Position numbers and translations under genes: made by a program. The notes beneath the pieces were generated by a model. It did no database searches. It was not told the origin of the DNA and was given only the letters and a program-made list of their open reading frames with translations. From NCBI RefSeq assembly GCF_000019845.1, contig NC_010581.1, positions 3,789,501 to 3,853,500 of the forward strand: a stretch of 64,000 bases of DNA, read 5' to 3'. Position 1 is the first letter of the stretch; each line of letters begins with the position of its first letter. This stretch comes from Beijerinckia indica subsp. indica ATCC 9039 (lineage in GTDB: Bacteria; Pseudomonadota; Alphaproteobacteria; Rhizobiales; Beijerinckiaceae). Of the stretch, positions 40,675-50,068 are shown one piece after another.

Positions 40675-40941
40675 TTATGAGTTCGGCGGCGTGATCTTGA
40701 GCGCCAGGACGGAATAGTCGACCTGGCCGCATGACACCGTCCCGGAGGACAGGCAATTATTCATCGTGTCAGCGATGATTTCCGGATGCGTGATGATCGA
40801 GGAGGCGAGATCCAGCGATGCCCTTCGATTGCCCGTTCCCTTTTGTGAAAGGTCCGCGCGGAATCCCTGCCCATCTCCAGCATCATAGATCATTTGATGC
40901 TGATGTTTCCACCACCATCGGTAGTACTTGTTCGCCAGCAC
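40675..40941 (-). CDS. possible small or truncated phage-island protein, unknown
   Basis: An 88-codon frame starting at a GTG (40941), with a natural-looking sequence (ANKYYRWWWKHQHQMIYDA, ending VLALKITPPNS). The same frame stays open and coding-like upstream to about 41035 (WPIVSLASGDRLTQTREHYD) without a usable start, so this may be the 3' part of a gene truncated at the tRNA side. I do not recognise a family. Confidence 0.4.
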   Translation of the reverse strand: MLANKYYRWWWKHQHQMIYDAGDGQGFRADLSQKGTGNRRASLDLASSIITHPEIIADTMNNCLSSGTVSCGQVDYSVLALKITPPNS

Positions 40942-41035
40942 TCTCTGATTCGGATCATAGTGCTCTCGCGTTTGTGTAAGACGGTCACCGCTCGCTAGTG
41001 AGACGATTGGCCAGAACCACCCGAATCCAGGCTAT

Positions 41036-41311
41036 GCCGAGCATTGTCTTCAGAGGAGCGTTTGCAGACCATTCGTCGGCACCGGCAAGTGCCCGTTTCG
41101 GCATCGAGCCCTGAGTGGTCCAAGCGGATAAAGGGAGGGAATTGTCGAACGAGACGAGATCCACATCCGGCGAGGCGAAAGCCAATCGAGGCGGGGCCAT
41201 TGGCCAGGATGGAGTTCGGGAATCAGTTCGGGACTTTCTGCACCGAATCCCGCATTTTCCGGTTATTTAGGGCCGTCTTATTCCGATTTGATGAAGATCG
41301 GAAAAGGCAAA
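41036..41311. other. spacer between phage island and tRNA-Pro, no gene seen
   Basis: About 275 bases with no supported gene. It might hold an attachment site or remnant, but I find no second copy of the tRNA 3' end (GAATCCCGCCACTCCG) in the window. Confidence 0.4.
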
Positions 41312-41334
41312 ATCACTTTCACAATCAAAGTGAT
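41312..41334 (-). terminator. terminator of the tRNA-Pro gene
   Basis: ATCACTTT (41312-41319) pairs with AAAGTGAT (41327-41334) around a seven-base loop, directly downstream of the tRNA on the minus strand, followed there by TTTTGCCTTTT. Confidence 0.7.
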
Positions 41335-41337
41335 AAA

Positions 41338-41415
41338 TGGTCGGAGTGGCGGGATTCGAACCCACGACCCCTAGTCCCCCAGACTAGTGCGCTAACCGGG
41401 CTGCGCTACACTCCG
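41338..41415 (-). tRNA. tRNA-Pro, anticodon GGG
   Basis: A complete cloverleaf on the minus strand: acceptor CGGAGTG/CACTCCG with discriminator A and an encoded CCA, D arm AGCGCAGCCCGGTTAGCGCA, anticodon stem CTAGT/ACTAG holding the loop CTGGGGG (anticodon GGG), and T arm GTGGGTTCGAATCCCGC. Length 78 with CCA. It is followed by a hairpin terminator. The phage-derived genes lie on its 3' side, where tRNA-targeting integrases usually insert. Confidence 0.97.
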
Positions 41416-41462
41416 ACTGCCCGCCTTATAATGAAAGGCTTGTTCCGACGCAATGCATCCCA

Positions 41463-42089
41463 TCAGTTAGAAACGATCGCGATGGCGAGAATTTCTTCGC
41501 AAGCACGAATTTCTTCGAGAAGGGCTTGCAAGGCCAGAATATCATCCGGCGCCAAAGCAGTGCCAGGGACACCGATTCGAGAACTGGCTTGAGGGGAAAC
41601 GTGAGGATCGCTGTTATTCAGCGAGGCTGGAACGAGGAAGGGATACTCCTCACCTTCCCTTTCAGGGAGCGCCTCATCCAGCAGCGTCTCGCTTGATGCC
41701 GGCGCCGCGCGCATAACATCGTCTCGAACCGCTTCATCAAAAATGGTTTTCGTTCCCGGTGACGCACAATCTTGCGCGGGCTGTCCAAGGTCCCCGGCCG
41801 CTTGCCCATTGGATCCGAGACGTCCCGCAGCGGCGATACAGCCACGCGGTCCTTGTTCGTGCAGCAGACGCTGCACCCCCTTGATCGTATAGCCTTGATC
41901 GTAAAGGAAGATTCGAATGGTCTGCAAAAGCTCGATATCGACAGGCCGGTAATAGCGACGGCCACCACCACGCTTCAGAGGCTTAATTTGCGGGAAGCGT
42001 GTCTCCCAAAAACGCAGGACATGCGGCGGCAAGTCAAGCTCATCCGCAGCCTCACTGATCGTTCGAAAGGCGTCGCCCTTTTTCTCCAT
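41463..42089 (-). CDS. MerR-family transcriptional regulator
   Basis: A 208-residue DNA-binding protein. The winged helix is [30 protein letters not shown] followed by the wing [10 protein letters not shown] and the dimer helix [24 protein letters not shown]. The C-terminal half is variable and has no metal-binding cysteines, so the signal is unknown. This regulator follows ihfA in many Rhizobiales, as here. The ATG at 42089 is chosen because the fold begins soon after; the frame is open 28 codons further. It is the last gene of the leftward cluster before the tRNA. Confidence 0.92.
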   Translation of the reverse strand: MEKKGDAFRTISEAADELDLPPHVLRFWETRFPQIKPLKRGGGRRYYRPVDIELLQTIRIFLYDQGYTIKGVQRLLHEQGPRGCIAAAGRLGSNGQAAGDLGQPAQDCASPGTKTIFDEAVRDDVMRAAPASSETLLDEALPEREGEEYPFLVPASLNNSDPHVSPQASSRIGVPGTALAPDDILALQALLEEIRACEEILAIAIVSN

Positions 42090-42286
42090 TCCGGGGTCCG
42101 AATCATGTCCTTGGTTGGGATTATCGGAACTACGCAAGGCAAGACTGTGACACGTCGTCGAAACCGGCGCCAAGGCCTGAGACTAAGAGGCAGAAGGTCG
42201 GCCAGAACACTCTCAAATCTTCGCTCTCGCGTTCAAAAAGCGAAGATTTGAGAAAGAAATCAAGCCTCCCTCTCACGACCTTGGTT

Positions 42287-42664
42287 TCAATCATCCTCTT
42301 CGACAACGGTGTGCCCGTTGACCTTGGCCTTGAGCACGTTCGAAGGTTTGAAAACGAGAACCCGCCGCTGGGTGATCGGCACTTCGATCCCTGTTTTCGG
42401 ATTACGGCCGATTCGTTCCGCCTTGGAACGAATGATGAAAGAACCGAAGGAGGAAAGCTTGACTGTTTCCCCCTTGACCAAAGTATCCGAAAGTTCGCTC
42501 AGAACCATTTGCACCAAAGCAGCCGATTCCTTGCGCGAGAGGCCGACGCTACGATAGACAGCCTCGGCGAGATTGACACGTGTCAGGGTCTGGCTCTCGC
42601 CATCCGTCGTATCGTCGGAGACGGCGACCGGTCTTTCCGCTTGGGAGCTTGCTGATTTTACCAT
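42287..42664 (-). CDS. ihfA: integration host factor alpha subunit
   Basis: A 125-residue HU/IHF-fold DNA-bending protein. Core: [53 protein letters not shown] with the DNA-intercalating Pro in NPKTG, then [13 protein letters not shown]. Compared with the usual 100 residues it has about 25 extra at the N-terminus ([18 protein letters not shown]). It bends DNA in replication, recombination and at sigma-54 promoters, of which an activator gene is present at 61-63 kb. It sits between fabH and the merR gene. Confidence 0.96.
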   Translation of the reverse strand: MVKSASSQAERPVAVSDDTTDGESQTLTRVNLAEAVYRSVGLSRKESAALVQMVLSELSDTLVKGETVKLSSFGSFIIRSKAERIGRNPKTGIEVPITQRRVLVFKPSNVLKAKVNGHTVVEEDD

Positions 42665-42898
42665 TCCTGAAATCTCGACATTTATAAAATAGGCTTCCGA
42701 AAATAATACGAAGAAAATAGGCTCAATATCTCCCAAGATCGGGCAGGCAACACTTGCCTTCAACATGGTTCTGGCCGAGGCAAGCCTTGATGGAAGGCGC
42801 GAATTTACACGCGCAAGCTTGATCGCAACACTGTCCGCTTAACGCATCCATTTGATCTAACATATCTATATAGTTTTATAGCAGTCAAGACAAGTAGA

Positions 42899-43879
42899 TT
42901 ACCAACGAATTAAAGCGGAAGCCCAAGTGAAACCGCCGCCCATGGCCTCGATCATGACGAGATCGCCCTGTTTGATGCGCCCATCATCACGCGCCTTGGC
43001 GAGCGCCAGGGGGATCGACGCGGCCGAAGTATTGCCGTGCAGATCAACGGTCACCACAACCTTATGCGGAGCAATGCCGAGTTTTTCGGCGGAAGCCTCA
43101 ATGATTCGCCGGTTGGCTTGATGCGGCACGAACCAATCGAGATCGGCACCGGTAATGCCCGTGGCCTCGAAGGCGGCATTGACAACATCGCTCACCATGC
43201 CGACCGCATGGCGAAACACTTCCCTGCCGGCCATGCGCAAATGGCCCGTGGTGCCAGTTGTCGAGGGCCCGCCATCGACATAGAGCTTGGTGAGATGTCG
43301 CCCGTCCGAGCGCAATTGCGAGGTCAGGACACCGCGATCGCTGATCCTTCCTGTGCCCGGCCGGGCTTCAAGCACAATGGCGCCGGCGCCGTCACCGAAC
43401 AGGACGCAGGTGCTGCGATCCGACCAGTCGAGCAGTTTGGAAAAGGTTTCGGCCCCGATGACCAAGGCCCGTTTATGCGAACCGGAAATGAGAAATTTAT
43501 CGGCTGTCGTCACCGCATAGACGAAACCGGAGCAGACGGCTTGCACATCGAAGGCCGCGCCATGTGTCATGCCCAGGGCGGCCTGGATCTGCGTCGCGAC
43601 CGCCGGGAATGTATAATCCGGCGTCGATGTGGCGACGATGATGAGATCGATATCCGCGCCGCTGAGCCCCGCGTCGGCCAGCGCCGCTTGCGCGGCTCGC
43701 AGGCCGAGCACGGAGGTCTGTTCCCCTTCGCCGGCAACATGGCGCTGCCGGATACCGGTGCGCTGCACGATCCAGTCGTCTGAGGTCTCGAGCATTTTGG
43801 CGATATCGTCATTGCTGACGATGCGCTTGGGAAGATAAGCGCCGAGCCCGACCACGACCGAGCGCAATTGCCCTGGCAT
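42899..43879 (-). CDS. fabH: 3-oxoacyl-ACP synthase III (KAS III)
   Basis: A 326-residue condensing enzyme that starts fatty acid synthesis by joining acetyl-CoA and malonyl-ACP. The catalytic triad is visible: Cys116 in [12 protein letters not shown], His in [11 protein letters not shown] and Asn in [15 protein letters not shown]. The start is uncertain: the ATG at 43879 gives the family N-terminus ([17 protein letters not shown]) but lacks a clear binding site, while a GTG at 43891 has AGGGA upstream. It is downstream of plsX in the conserved plsX-fabH-ihfA-merR order. Confidence 0.97.
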   Translation of the reverse strand: MPGQLRSVVVGLGAYLPKRIVSNDDIAKMLETSDDWIVQRTGIRQRHVAGEGEQTSVLGLRAAQAALADAGLSGADIDLIIVATSTPDYTFPAVATQIQAALGMTHGAAFDVQAVCSGFVYAVTTADKFLISGSHKRALVIGAETFSKLLDWSDRSTCVLFGDGAGAIVLEARPGTGRISDRGVLTSQLRSDGRHLTKLYVDGGPSTTGTTGHLRMAGREVFRHAVGMVSDVVNAAFEATGITGADLDWFVPHQANRRIIEASAEKLGIAPHKVVVTVDLHGNTSAASIPLALAKARDDGRIKQGDLVMIEAMGGGFTWASALIRW

Positions 43880-44255
43880 ATTCTGTATCACGTCTGGAAA
43901 TCCCTGGACCAAAGGCGCGGACCTTACGCAAGGGTCCTACAGCATCAAACCCGTTAATGGACAGCCCTTTCGGGAGCAACTCGATGCGTGTCGAGACCCG
44001 AGAGCACGGCACGAAGACCTCTGCAGCATCAAACCAAACAGAGGCGCCCCTGTTTGGATAAAATTGATGCAATCATGAAAATTTGCAGCATCGCTCCCGA
44101 ATCCGAATGAACACGTGATGCTGCAAATTTTCATGTGGCAAGGGTTGGAACAAAATGGCTTTACGAGACCAAACGCCCGATCTCTCTCGCTTTATCGTGA
44201 GGAGTCGCTCGACTCCCGCCAATTCCCACCCCGCGACCATCCCCACACACAGGGC
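43880..44255. repeat. plsX-fabH gap filled with inverted repeats
   Basis: No gene is seen. One hairpin has outer arms GCATCAA (44026-44032) and TTGATGC (44064-44070) around the inner pair CCAAACAG/CTGTTTGG. A second is the perfect 19-bp pair CATGAAAATTTGCAGCATC (44074-44092) and its complement (44117-44135) with a 24-base loop. Such a gap is unusually long for this operon. Confidence 0.7.
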
Positions 44256-45416
44256 TCACGTCCCTGTCGCCTTGGCTGTCATCGACTGGTCTGCACCCAC
44301 CACCTTGTTTTCACCTAGCTCATCTTGCCGTGCCCGATGCGGGGCCGCCATTCTTTCAAGGGACCCCGTCCCCTCCACTAGCAAAGCCGCGCGCGCCTCT
44401 CTCGTAAGGTCGAGCGATTCGCGAATCTTGCTCAAAATCTCATAACGCGCCATGGCGTAACTGATCTCGATCGCATTGGCGGTGCCGATTGTGTCCGAGC
44501 CGCCATGGCTCTTGATGACGATCCCGTCAAGGCCAAGAAAGACACCGCCGTTGATCTGGCGTGGATCCAGCTTCTGCTTCAAGGCGTCGAACGCGCGGCG
44601 GGCGAGAAGATAACCGATCTTGGACCAAAAACTGCGGCCCATTTCCTCGCGGATATATTGGGCGATCTGCTTGGCCGTGCCCTCCGCGGTCTTCAGGGCG
44701 ATATTGCCCGTAAATCCTTCCGTCACCACGACGTCGACCGTGCCGCGCCCAATATCGTCGCCTTCGACGAAACCATGATAGACGAGGGAGGGAAGCGTCA
44801 ATTGCCGCAACAGGCGTGAAGCCGTTTTGACTTCCTCCAGGCCCTTGATTTCCTCGACCCCGACATTGAGGAGCCCGATCCTCGGCCGTTCGACTTTCAA
44901 GACGATCCGCGCCATGGCTGCCCCCATGATCGCAAGATCGACGAGATGAGGGGCGTCGGCGCCAATCGTCGCGCCAATATCGAGGACGATGGAACGGCCC
45001 CGCAAGGTTGGCCAAATCCCGGCGATCGCTGGACGATCGATACCCGGCAGCATGCGCAGGCACACCTTGGCCATGGCCATCAAAGCGCCGGTATTGCCGG
45101 CTGAGAGCACCACATCGGCCTCGCCAGTCTTGACCGCTTCGATCGCCTGCCACATCGAGGAGACCCGCCGGCCGGCCCGGAGAGCCTGACTCGGCTTATC
45201 GTCCATGCGGACGGTAACATCGGTATGATGAACGCTCGACACGTCGGCAAGAGCGGGATGTTGGCGCAAGAGCGGTTCCACCTGCGCCCGATCCCCATAG
45301 AACCGGAAACGGACATCGCCGAGGCGCTGGAGCGCGCGCGCGGCACCGGGAATGATGGCCTGCGGCCCGACATCCCCTCCCATGGCGTCGAGCGCGATCC
45401 GAACGGGTTTCAGCAT
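44256..45416 (-). CDS. plsX: phosphate acyltransferase PlsX
   Basis: A 386-residue enzyme making acyl-phosphate from acyl-ACP, the first step of phosphatidic acid synthesis in most bacteria. The N-terminus [19 protein letters not shown], the middle block [17 protein letters not shown] and [16 protein letters not shown] are family signatures. About 35 residues follow the usual end (after [14 protein letters not shown]), making it somewhat longer than the common 335-355. The ATG has GGAG ten bases upstream. Confidence 0.97.
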   Translation of the reverse strand: MLKPVRIALDAMGGDVGPQAIIPGAARALQRLGDVRFRFYGDRAQVEPLLRQHPALADVSSVHHTDVTVRMDDKPSQALRAGRRVSSMWQAIEAVKTGEADVVLSAGNTGALMAMAKVCLRMLPGIDRPAIAGIWPTLRGRSIVLDIGATIGADAPHLVDLAIMGAAMARIVLKVERPRIGLLNVGVEEIKGLEEVKTASRLLRQLTLPSLVYHGFVEGDDIGRGTVDVVVTEGFTGNIALKTAEGTAKQIAQYIREEMGRSFWSKIGYLLARRAFDALKQKLDPRQINGGVFLGLDGIVIKSHGGSDTIGTANAIEISYAMARYEILSKIRESLDLTREARAALLVEGTGSLERMAAPHRARQDELGENKVVGADQSMTAKATGT

Positions 45417-45801
45417 GACAGGGCAAAACTCCGGTATTGAGCGAAAGGCTGGGATGAACAGCCAAACATCCTATCGATCCCAAAACAGACCTCAGGCCCG
45501 GGATCGATGCAACGCCATGACAAAATCGAGAACGAAAGGCCGGTGTCCGCTTCACTCTCGTCAGTATGTGAGGGACATCCGACAAATCGACAAGGAAGCG
45601 AGAACGCTTTAGCGCGAAGCGGCGCGTGGTGGAACCCATTCCCGATACATTTGTCTCGTCGTGGCCTCAATCTGTTATGCTAAAGTGTCTTTCCAAGACG
45701 GCGTTCGATGTATGAGGCTTGAGGCACGCTTTCCCGCAGCCTTATCCTGCACGAAATCCAGTCCAGAAGACCTGTGCCATCAGCCCCTTGCACCTGGACG
45801 C
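45417..45801. other. yceD-plsX gap, no gene seen
   Basis: About 385 bases between the yceD stop and plsX on the minus strand. rpmF, which lies between these genes in many bacteria, is not here. Short open frames show no recognisable product and no strong hairpin is seen. Confidence 0.45.
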
Positions 45802-46380
45802 TTATTCCCTGTCCTCATTCCTGGAAAGCTTGCCCAGAACCGAAAAGGGCGAGATCGCCCCATTCCCATCGTCAGCGACGATCTCCTCGAAATGGGCACC
45901 CGGCTTTTTTGGATAAGGATCAAGGGAAAGCGACAAAAATTCGGCGGCGAGCGCGCCGAGATCAATTCGCCCATCGACAAGCGAATCAGGAGGATCCCGA
46001 TCGGCATCCTCCTGATGAGCCTTCGGCCCGACACCCTCCTCCTCGAAATCCACATCGACATCCGCTTCAATGTCACTGTCGAATGGATCAAGGCTGACGA
46101 CGCAAATCTGCGTGACCGTCGCCTGCAGATGGCCGCGGACATTGATGAGCCCGCTGGCTTGCTTGGTCACCTTGAACCGCGCGACGAGCTGTCCAATAGC
46201 CGGCAGATCGTCCAACTGCGCGAGGGCCGTGCGTTCGCGCTCGTCGGCTTCGATTTCGACCTCGGCGCCAGTAGCCGGCAAGGTTTCAATGGAAAAAGGT
46301 CTCGAAAAACAGAAAGGCTGATCGGCCGCTTCACGCTTGGCCGGTGCATGAACCTTGGCTGGTGAGTGAACCGTGGACAT
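45802..46380 (-). CDS. yceD: YceD/DUF177 family protein (23S rRNA accumulation)
   Basis: A 192-residue protein of the DUF177 family, linked to 23S rRNA accumulation and ribosome assembly. The region FKVTKQASGLINVRGHLQATVTQICVVSLDPF holds the family's core, where the second zinc-knuckle-like Cys has one partner only (a single Cys, ICVVSLDPF). A very acidic stretch follows (FDSDIEADVDVDFEEEG), then RIDLGALAAEFLSLSLDPYPKKPG, a strong family signature. The ATG at 46380 is preferred over one 12 codons upstream. It lies upstream of plsX as usual. Confidence 0.92.
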   Translation of the reverse strand: MSTVHSPAKVHAPAKREAADQPFCFSRPFSIETLPATGAEVEIEADERERTALAQLDDLPAIGQLVARFKVTKQASGLINVRGHLQATVTQICVVSLDPFDSDIEADVDVDFEEEGVGPKAHQEDADRDPPDSLVDGRIDLGALAAEFLSLSLDPYPKKPGAHFEEIVADDGNGAISPFSVLGKLSRNEDRE

Positions 46381-46612
46381 TTTATTGTGTTTGTCACGCG
46401 GGGCTCGGGATTTCATGCACGCCTCCTGATCTCGGTTGGCGGATCGGAAAACCGCCCCTTTTCGGATCGGTCGGATCCAATGCTCTCAGGTCCACTCGTG
46501 AGATTAAACGGATGAGTGATACCGTAAGTCCTTATAATCGGATAAAACCTATCCAAAAGCTTTAGTCGCTGTTTGGGTTTGACTCCCAAAGGTCAGACGG
46601 ACAGATAGCGGC

Positions 46613-47218
46613 TTAATCCGCCTGGGCGGAGGCAAAGGCAATGTCTCCCCGCAGCACATTTTCGAGCTGCATGGAAGCCAGAGCGGCATCATTCCGGCGC
46701 ACATAACGGGCAAGGCGCTCAACCTCATCCTTTCGCACCGCTTCGCCCCGATCTTCCAGAACAGGCGCTCCTTCGTCCGCCGCGCCACTCTTCGCATAGA
46801 TATTCCGTTCCAGCGCGGCTTCGAGGGGGGAAGCGATCGTATCGTCGATTTCTGTCTCGTTGCCCGCGTCCAGGGCCTGTTCATAAGCCAAGCTTCGCCC
46901 CAGAAAGGCCTCGGCGAGCACGCGCATGCGTTTGGGAACGCTGGTGTCACCGACCCCCATCTCGCGCAAGGCGAGATCGAAATGGCGAAACAGGCAATCA
47001 GTGAGGTCCTGCGCAAGATCGGGCGCCGGCGCCGGCAAGCGGCGCAAATGGCGCACGACCAGCGCCGCATGGAGCGTCACCATCTCGAAACGGCCATCCA
47101 ATGTGTCCGGCACGCCATAATCCGTGAACAGTCGGGGATCACGGGCGGCCGTGACGATTTTCCCGTGCAATCGATCGATCAACCGGCGATTGCTGGAACG
47201 GCGAAAAAAAGCAAACAT
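46613..47218 (-). CDS. ubiquinol-cytochrome c chaperone (CBP3/UQCC1 family)
   Basis: A 201-residue protein of the family that in mitochondria (Cbp3/UQCC1) assists cytochrome b assembly into the bc1 complex. The pattern LHGKIVTAARDPRLFTDYGVPDTLDGRFEMVTLHAALVVRHLRR, then LFRHFDLALREMGVGDTSVPKRM and FLGRSLAYEQAL is characteristic. No membrane helix is seen. An ATG at 47218 is used; the TTG 12 bases upstream is less likely. It begins the leftward cluster that continues with yceD and plsX and is divergent from bamE. Confidence 0.95.
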   Translation of the reverse strand: MFAFFRRSSNRRLIDRLHGKIVTAARDPRLFTDYGVPDTLDGRFEMVTLHAALVVRHLRRLPAPAPDLAQDLTDCLFRHFDLALREMGVGDTSVPKRMRVLAEAFLGRSLAYEQALDAGNETEIDDTIASPLEAALERNIYAKSGAADEGAPVLEDRGEAVRKDEVERLARYVRRNDAALASMQLENVLRGDIAFASAQAD

Positions 47219-47336
47219 CTCGAAATCCAAGGCGAAAATAGAATAGCAGGAGCGGTTTCAGCGCAATCGCTTCACCATTCGATGCTTTTGATCATGCTCT
47301 CCTGTCCAGGTGGAGAGGCCGGAGATCTTACTTTCC

Positions 47337-47435
47337 AGTATCCACCCTCATTGAACCGTGACTCGTCGCGGTTCAATGAGGACAAGTGGATAAGTTTAAA
47401 AAGTGACGGATCGAGAATCTGCGATTCTCGATACT
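47337..47435 (-). repeat. two-hairpin interspersed element, copy 2 (inverted)
   Basis: The reverse complement matches copy 3 nearly base for base over 99 bp, including terminal AGTATC/GATACT. In this copy the long hairpin is the most perfect (CCTCATTGAACCG / CGGTTCAATGAGG, 13 pairs, 10-base loop). It lies in the divergent gap between the UQCC-type chaperone gene and bamE, 119 bases upstream of the former, so here it cannot serve only as a terminator. Confidence 0.9.
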
Positions 47436-48040
47436 AGGGCGTCATGAGAGAAACCAACACGGTCGCAACCGTTTTCTCGCGGTTTCGCCTCTGTTTTGCC
47501 CAAAAGCGCCCGTTCATACTCGTGAACGTTTCGCTTAGAGCATGTTCGCGGGCGACTTGCCAGACCTTTCCACGTCCGGGGCCTACCCTGGCAGGACAGA
47601 CTCAAGAAGATTGGGGCGGGCGAAGTGAGCCAGAACATGCCGGGTGGAAGCACGGCGATCTTGCTTTTCGACAAGCTAAAGATTAGGCATCGCCATTATT
47701 AAAGTTTCAACTGAAGCGGCGGACAATTCCGGGGATGGGGTCCAATGTTTCCCGGTTGAATTCTTATTATGCATTCTCGCTAGGAAGGCTCTGGCCGGGC
47801 TCTCTCCTTGGATCGAGGACGCAAGGGATCGAGGACGCAGGCCATCAGCGCGATACGCCAAGACGGCCGGAGTCGGATAGCGCATGGCATCCAACCGGAA
47901 GGGGATGCCACTTTCTGAATAGTTTTGATGCACTATCAAAGATCTGGAGTCTTCCTCCAGAGTCCAATGTCAAAGAACGATGCACTGCATCAAATCCAAG
48001 GACCCATGAGGTCCGATACGATTGTCTGGAGTTTTGAGGG
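47436..48040. other. bamE upstream region with hairpin, no supported gene
   Basis: About 600 bases without a recognisable protein. At 47924-47994 there is a nested hairpin: outer arms TTTGATGC (47924-47931) and GCATCAAA (47987-47994), inner arms TCTGGAG (47943-47949) and CTCCAGA (47955-47961). Its right arm ends about 46 bases before the bamE ATG. Confidence 0.55.
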
Positions 48041-48514
48041 ATGCCATACGATCACCTGAGTATTGCGCGGCATCGGTCGCGACAGGTCCTTGCCCTCTCG
48101 CTTGGCTTGGCGCTCAGCTTGGGTCTCGGCGGCTGCCTAGGTTTTGACGGGCAGATCGTGCATGGCTATCAGCTCGACGCCAGAACCCAGCAGCAAGTGC
48201 GCATTGGTGCTTCCGCCGAACAGATTCTCACGCTTTTGGGAACGCCTTCGACAACATCGACCGTCGGCGGCGATGCCTGGTATTACATCACTCAGGTCAC
48301 CGATCACAGCTTCCAATTCCTAGCGCCGAAGCTCGTCGATCAACGCGTCTTCGCGGTCTACTTCGACAAATCGAAGAAAGTCACGCGTGTTGCCAATTAT
48401 GGCATGGAAGACGGCAAGGTAATCGATTTCATCACACGCACGACGCCGACAGGCGGTGCGGAATCGACCTTCCTCAAAGGCATGTTGCTTAACCTGATGC
48501 GCTTCAGCAGCTAG
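48041..48514 (+). CDS. bamE: outer membrane assembly lipoprotein BamE (SmpA/OmlA)
   Basis: A 157-residue lipoprotein with signal peptide VLALSLGLALSLGLGGC (lipobox LGGC, lipidated Cys about residue 32). The SmpA/OmlA domain follows: GYQLDARTQQQVRIGASAEQILTLLGTPSTTSTVGGDAWYYI, then QRVFAVYFDKSKKVTRVANYG. BamE supports the BAM complex in inserting beta-barrel proteins. It is divergent from the UQCC-type chaperone cluster, the common Rhizobiales order. Two inverted copies of the 99-bp element flank it. Confidence 0.95.
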   Translation: MPYDHLSIARHRSRQVLALSLGLALSLGLGGCLGFDGQIVHGYQLDARTQQQVRIGASAEQILTLLGTPSTTSTVGGDAWYYITQVTDHSFQFLAPKLVDQRVFAVYFDKSKKVTRVANYGMEDGKVIDFITRTTPTGGAESTFLKGMLLNLMRFSS

Positions 48515-48660
48515 AGCATCCGACACGGTTCAATGTGACCGTCCGGCGCTTGAAAGCCTCGAGCCAAAGCTTGAGGCCCTGGGCTCCCGCGCATCATCCA
48601 GTTTCGCGCCAGGAATGGATGTTAGAGCTTGCAAAGACCAGGGGCACAAATCGTGACCCG

Positions 48661-48759
48661 AGTATCGAGAATCACAGATTCTCGATACCTCACTTTTTAA
48701 ACTTATCCACTTGTCCTCATTGAACCGCGGCGAGTCACGCTTCAATGAGGGTGGATACT
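48661..48759 (+). repeat. two-hairpin interspersed element, copy 3
   Basis: A 99-bp copy beginning AGTATCGAGAAT and ending GGTGGATACT. Its short hairpin is perfect (GTATCGAGAATC-ACA-GATTCTCGATAC, 12 pairs); the long hairpin has TATCCAC and CCTCATTGAA arms against TTCAATGAGG and GTGGATA. It lies 146 bases after bamE, and three bases before the 24-bp hairpin at 48763. Confidence 0.9.
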
Positions 48760-48762
48760 AGA

Positions 48763-48813
48763 GCATCAAATTGATCCCAAAAGTGGCTCCCACTTTTGGG
48801 ATCAATTTGATGC
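48763..48813 (+). repeat. perfect 24-bp stem hairpin with GCATCAAATTGATCCC arm
   Basis: The 24 bases 48763-48786 (GCATCAAATTGATCCCAAAA then GTGG) are exactly complementary to 48790-48813, with a three-base CTC loop, followed by GTTTTC. It may terminate transcription, but similar arms occur at 44026, 47924 and, decayed, at 36321, so it looks like one of an interspersed family. Confidence 0.85.
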
Positions 48814-48939
48814 GTTTTCAAAAAAAGACAGAGCGAAGCGAATGCGCTTTGCATCAAGAAGAACACTGGAGGATCGAGGAAGCGGTGGCCAGCGTGATCG
48901 ATCGGTTGGCTCAGGAGGTCGATAAAGAGGAGAACAAGC

Positions 48940-49989
48940 ATGGCCGCACTCGTGACGCCTACTGTCGAAACGCTGATGCCCCTTGGTTCCGATTTTTTCG
49001 CGAGCGGAATCGAAGGTCCCGCGACCACCGCCCATGCGAGAGACCTCGTCGCGCAAGCCGATGTGCTCCATACGCTTGAACTACACCAGCCTTCAGGCAC
49101 TGCCGAGACTTTCATCAAGCCGAGCCTGCGCGTTGCAGCCTGGAATCTTGAGCGCTGTAAACATGTCGAGGCCTCAGAGGCTCTCCTGCGGCGGAGCGGC
49201 GCTGATATCTGTCTCCTCTCCGAGATGGACAATGGCATGGCCCGTTCCAGCAATCTGCATACGACGCGCGAACTCGCCAAAAAGCTCGGCACGGGCTATC
49301 TTTTTGGTGTCGAATTCATCGAATTCGGCCTCGGCACTCCAGAGGAAGAAGAGCGTTTCAAGGGACAAAAGAATATTCTTGGCCTGCATGGCAATGCCAT
49401 CCTCAGTCCCTTGCCGATGCGGGACAATGCGCTTCTGCCGCTTGATGATGGCACGATCTGGTACGGTCTCAACTGGCACCACCGGCGCATTGGCGGACGC
49501 AATGCGATCCTGACCTCGATCGAATGCGCGCATATGAATATTCTCTTCATCAGCACGCATTTCGAGACATTGACGAAACCGGAAGGACGGCGCGCCCAGA
49601 TCGATCTGATCCTTGAAGAGTTGGCCAAACGGGGTCAGGCCGATCATGTCGTCATTGCCGGCGATTTCAATACGGCCACTCTGCCCGATATCGACGGCAT
49701 GGCGTCCCATCCTGACTGGTTCGAGGCGCCGGAAATCTTCGAGCCCATGTTTACCTCCTTGCGCGAGGCCGGTTTCGAATGGTTGCGCGGCAATGACAGG
49801 GGCCAGACACGCCGCCGGCTCGACGACGGACGGCCGCCGCCGGTGCTTCGCCGCATCGACTGGTTCTTCACCAAGGGACTTGAAGTGTCCAATCCACAAA
49901 TCTGGCCGGCCGTCGACGAAGCGGGCAATCCGTTATCGGATCACGAGATGATCAGTCTCGATATTTCCCTGGTACCGCCCAGAGTTTGA
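48940..49989 (+). CDS. endonuclease/exonuclease/phosphatase (EEP) family hydrolase
   Basis: A 349-residue protein with the DNase I/EEP fold. Motifs in order: VAAWNLERCK (Asn ligand), LLSEMDNG (metal Glu), FISTHFETL, VIAGDFNTATL (catalytic Asp and Asn), LRRIDWFFTKG and LSDHEMISLDI (catalytic His). The first 65 residues are an unconserved leader with no clear signal peptide. The family includes nucleases, sphingomyelinases and phosphatases; the substrate here is unknown. It is transcribed toward the GH15 gene, which is convergent. Confidence 0.9.
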   Translation: MAALVTPTVETLMPLGSDFFASGIEGPATTAHARDLVAQADVLHTLELHQPSGTAETFIKPSLRVAAWNLERCKHVEASEALLRRSGADICLLSEMDNGMARSSNLHTTRELAKKLGTGYLFGVEFIEFGLGTPEEEERFKGQKNILGLHGNAILSPLPMRDNALLPLDDGTIWYGLNWHHRRIGGRNAILTSIECAHMNILFISTHFETLTKPEGRRAQIDLILEELAKRGQADHVVIAGDFNTATLPDIDGMASHPDWFEAPEIFEPMFTSLREAGFEWLRGNDRGQTRRRLDDGRPPPVLRRIDWFFTKGLEVSNPQIWPAVDEAGNPLSDHEMISLDISLVPPRV

Positions 49990-50068
49990 GGGCTATTGGC
50001 AAAGACAGCACCCTGCCTCCCAACCACTTCCTTTGAAGGCATTCGCTGATCTCAACAACAGACACGCA

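Noticed and set aside
36553..41415. Complete prophage or gene transfer agent
   Set aside because: No integrase, terminase, portal, capsid or tail-assembly gene is in the region and no second attachment site was found.
41044..41592. Open frame across tRNA-Pro encoding SEWRDSNPRPLVPQTSALT-like sequence
   Set aside because: This is the translation of the tRNA gene itself and a well-known annotation artefact; the DNA folds as tRNA-Pro(GGG).
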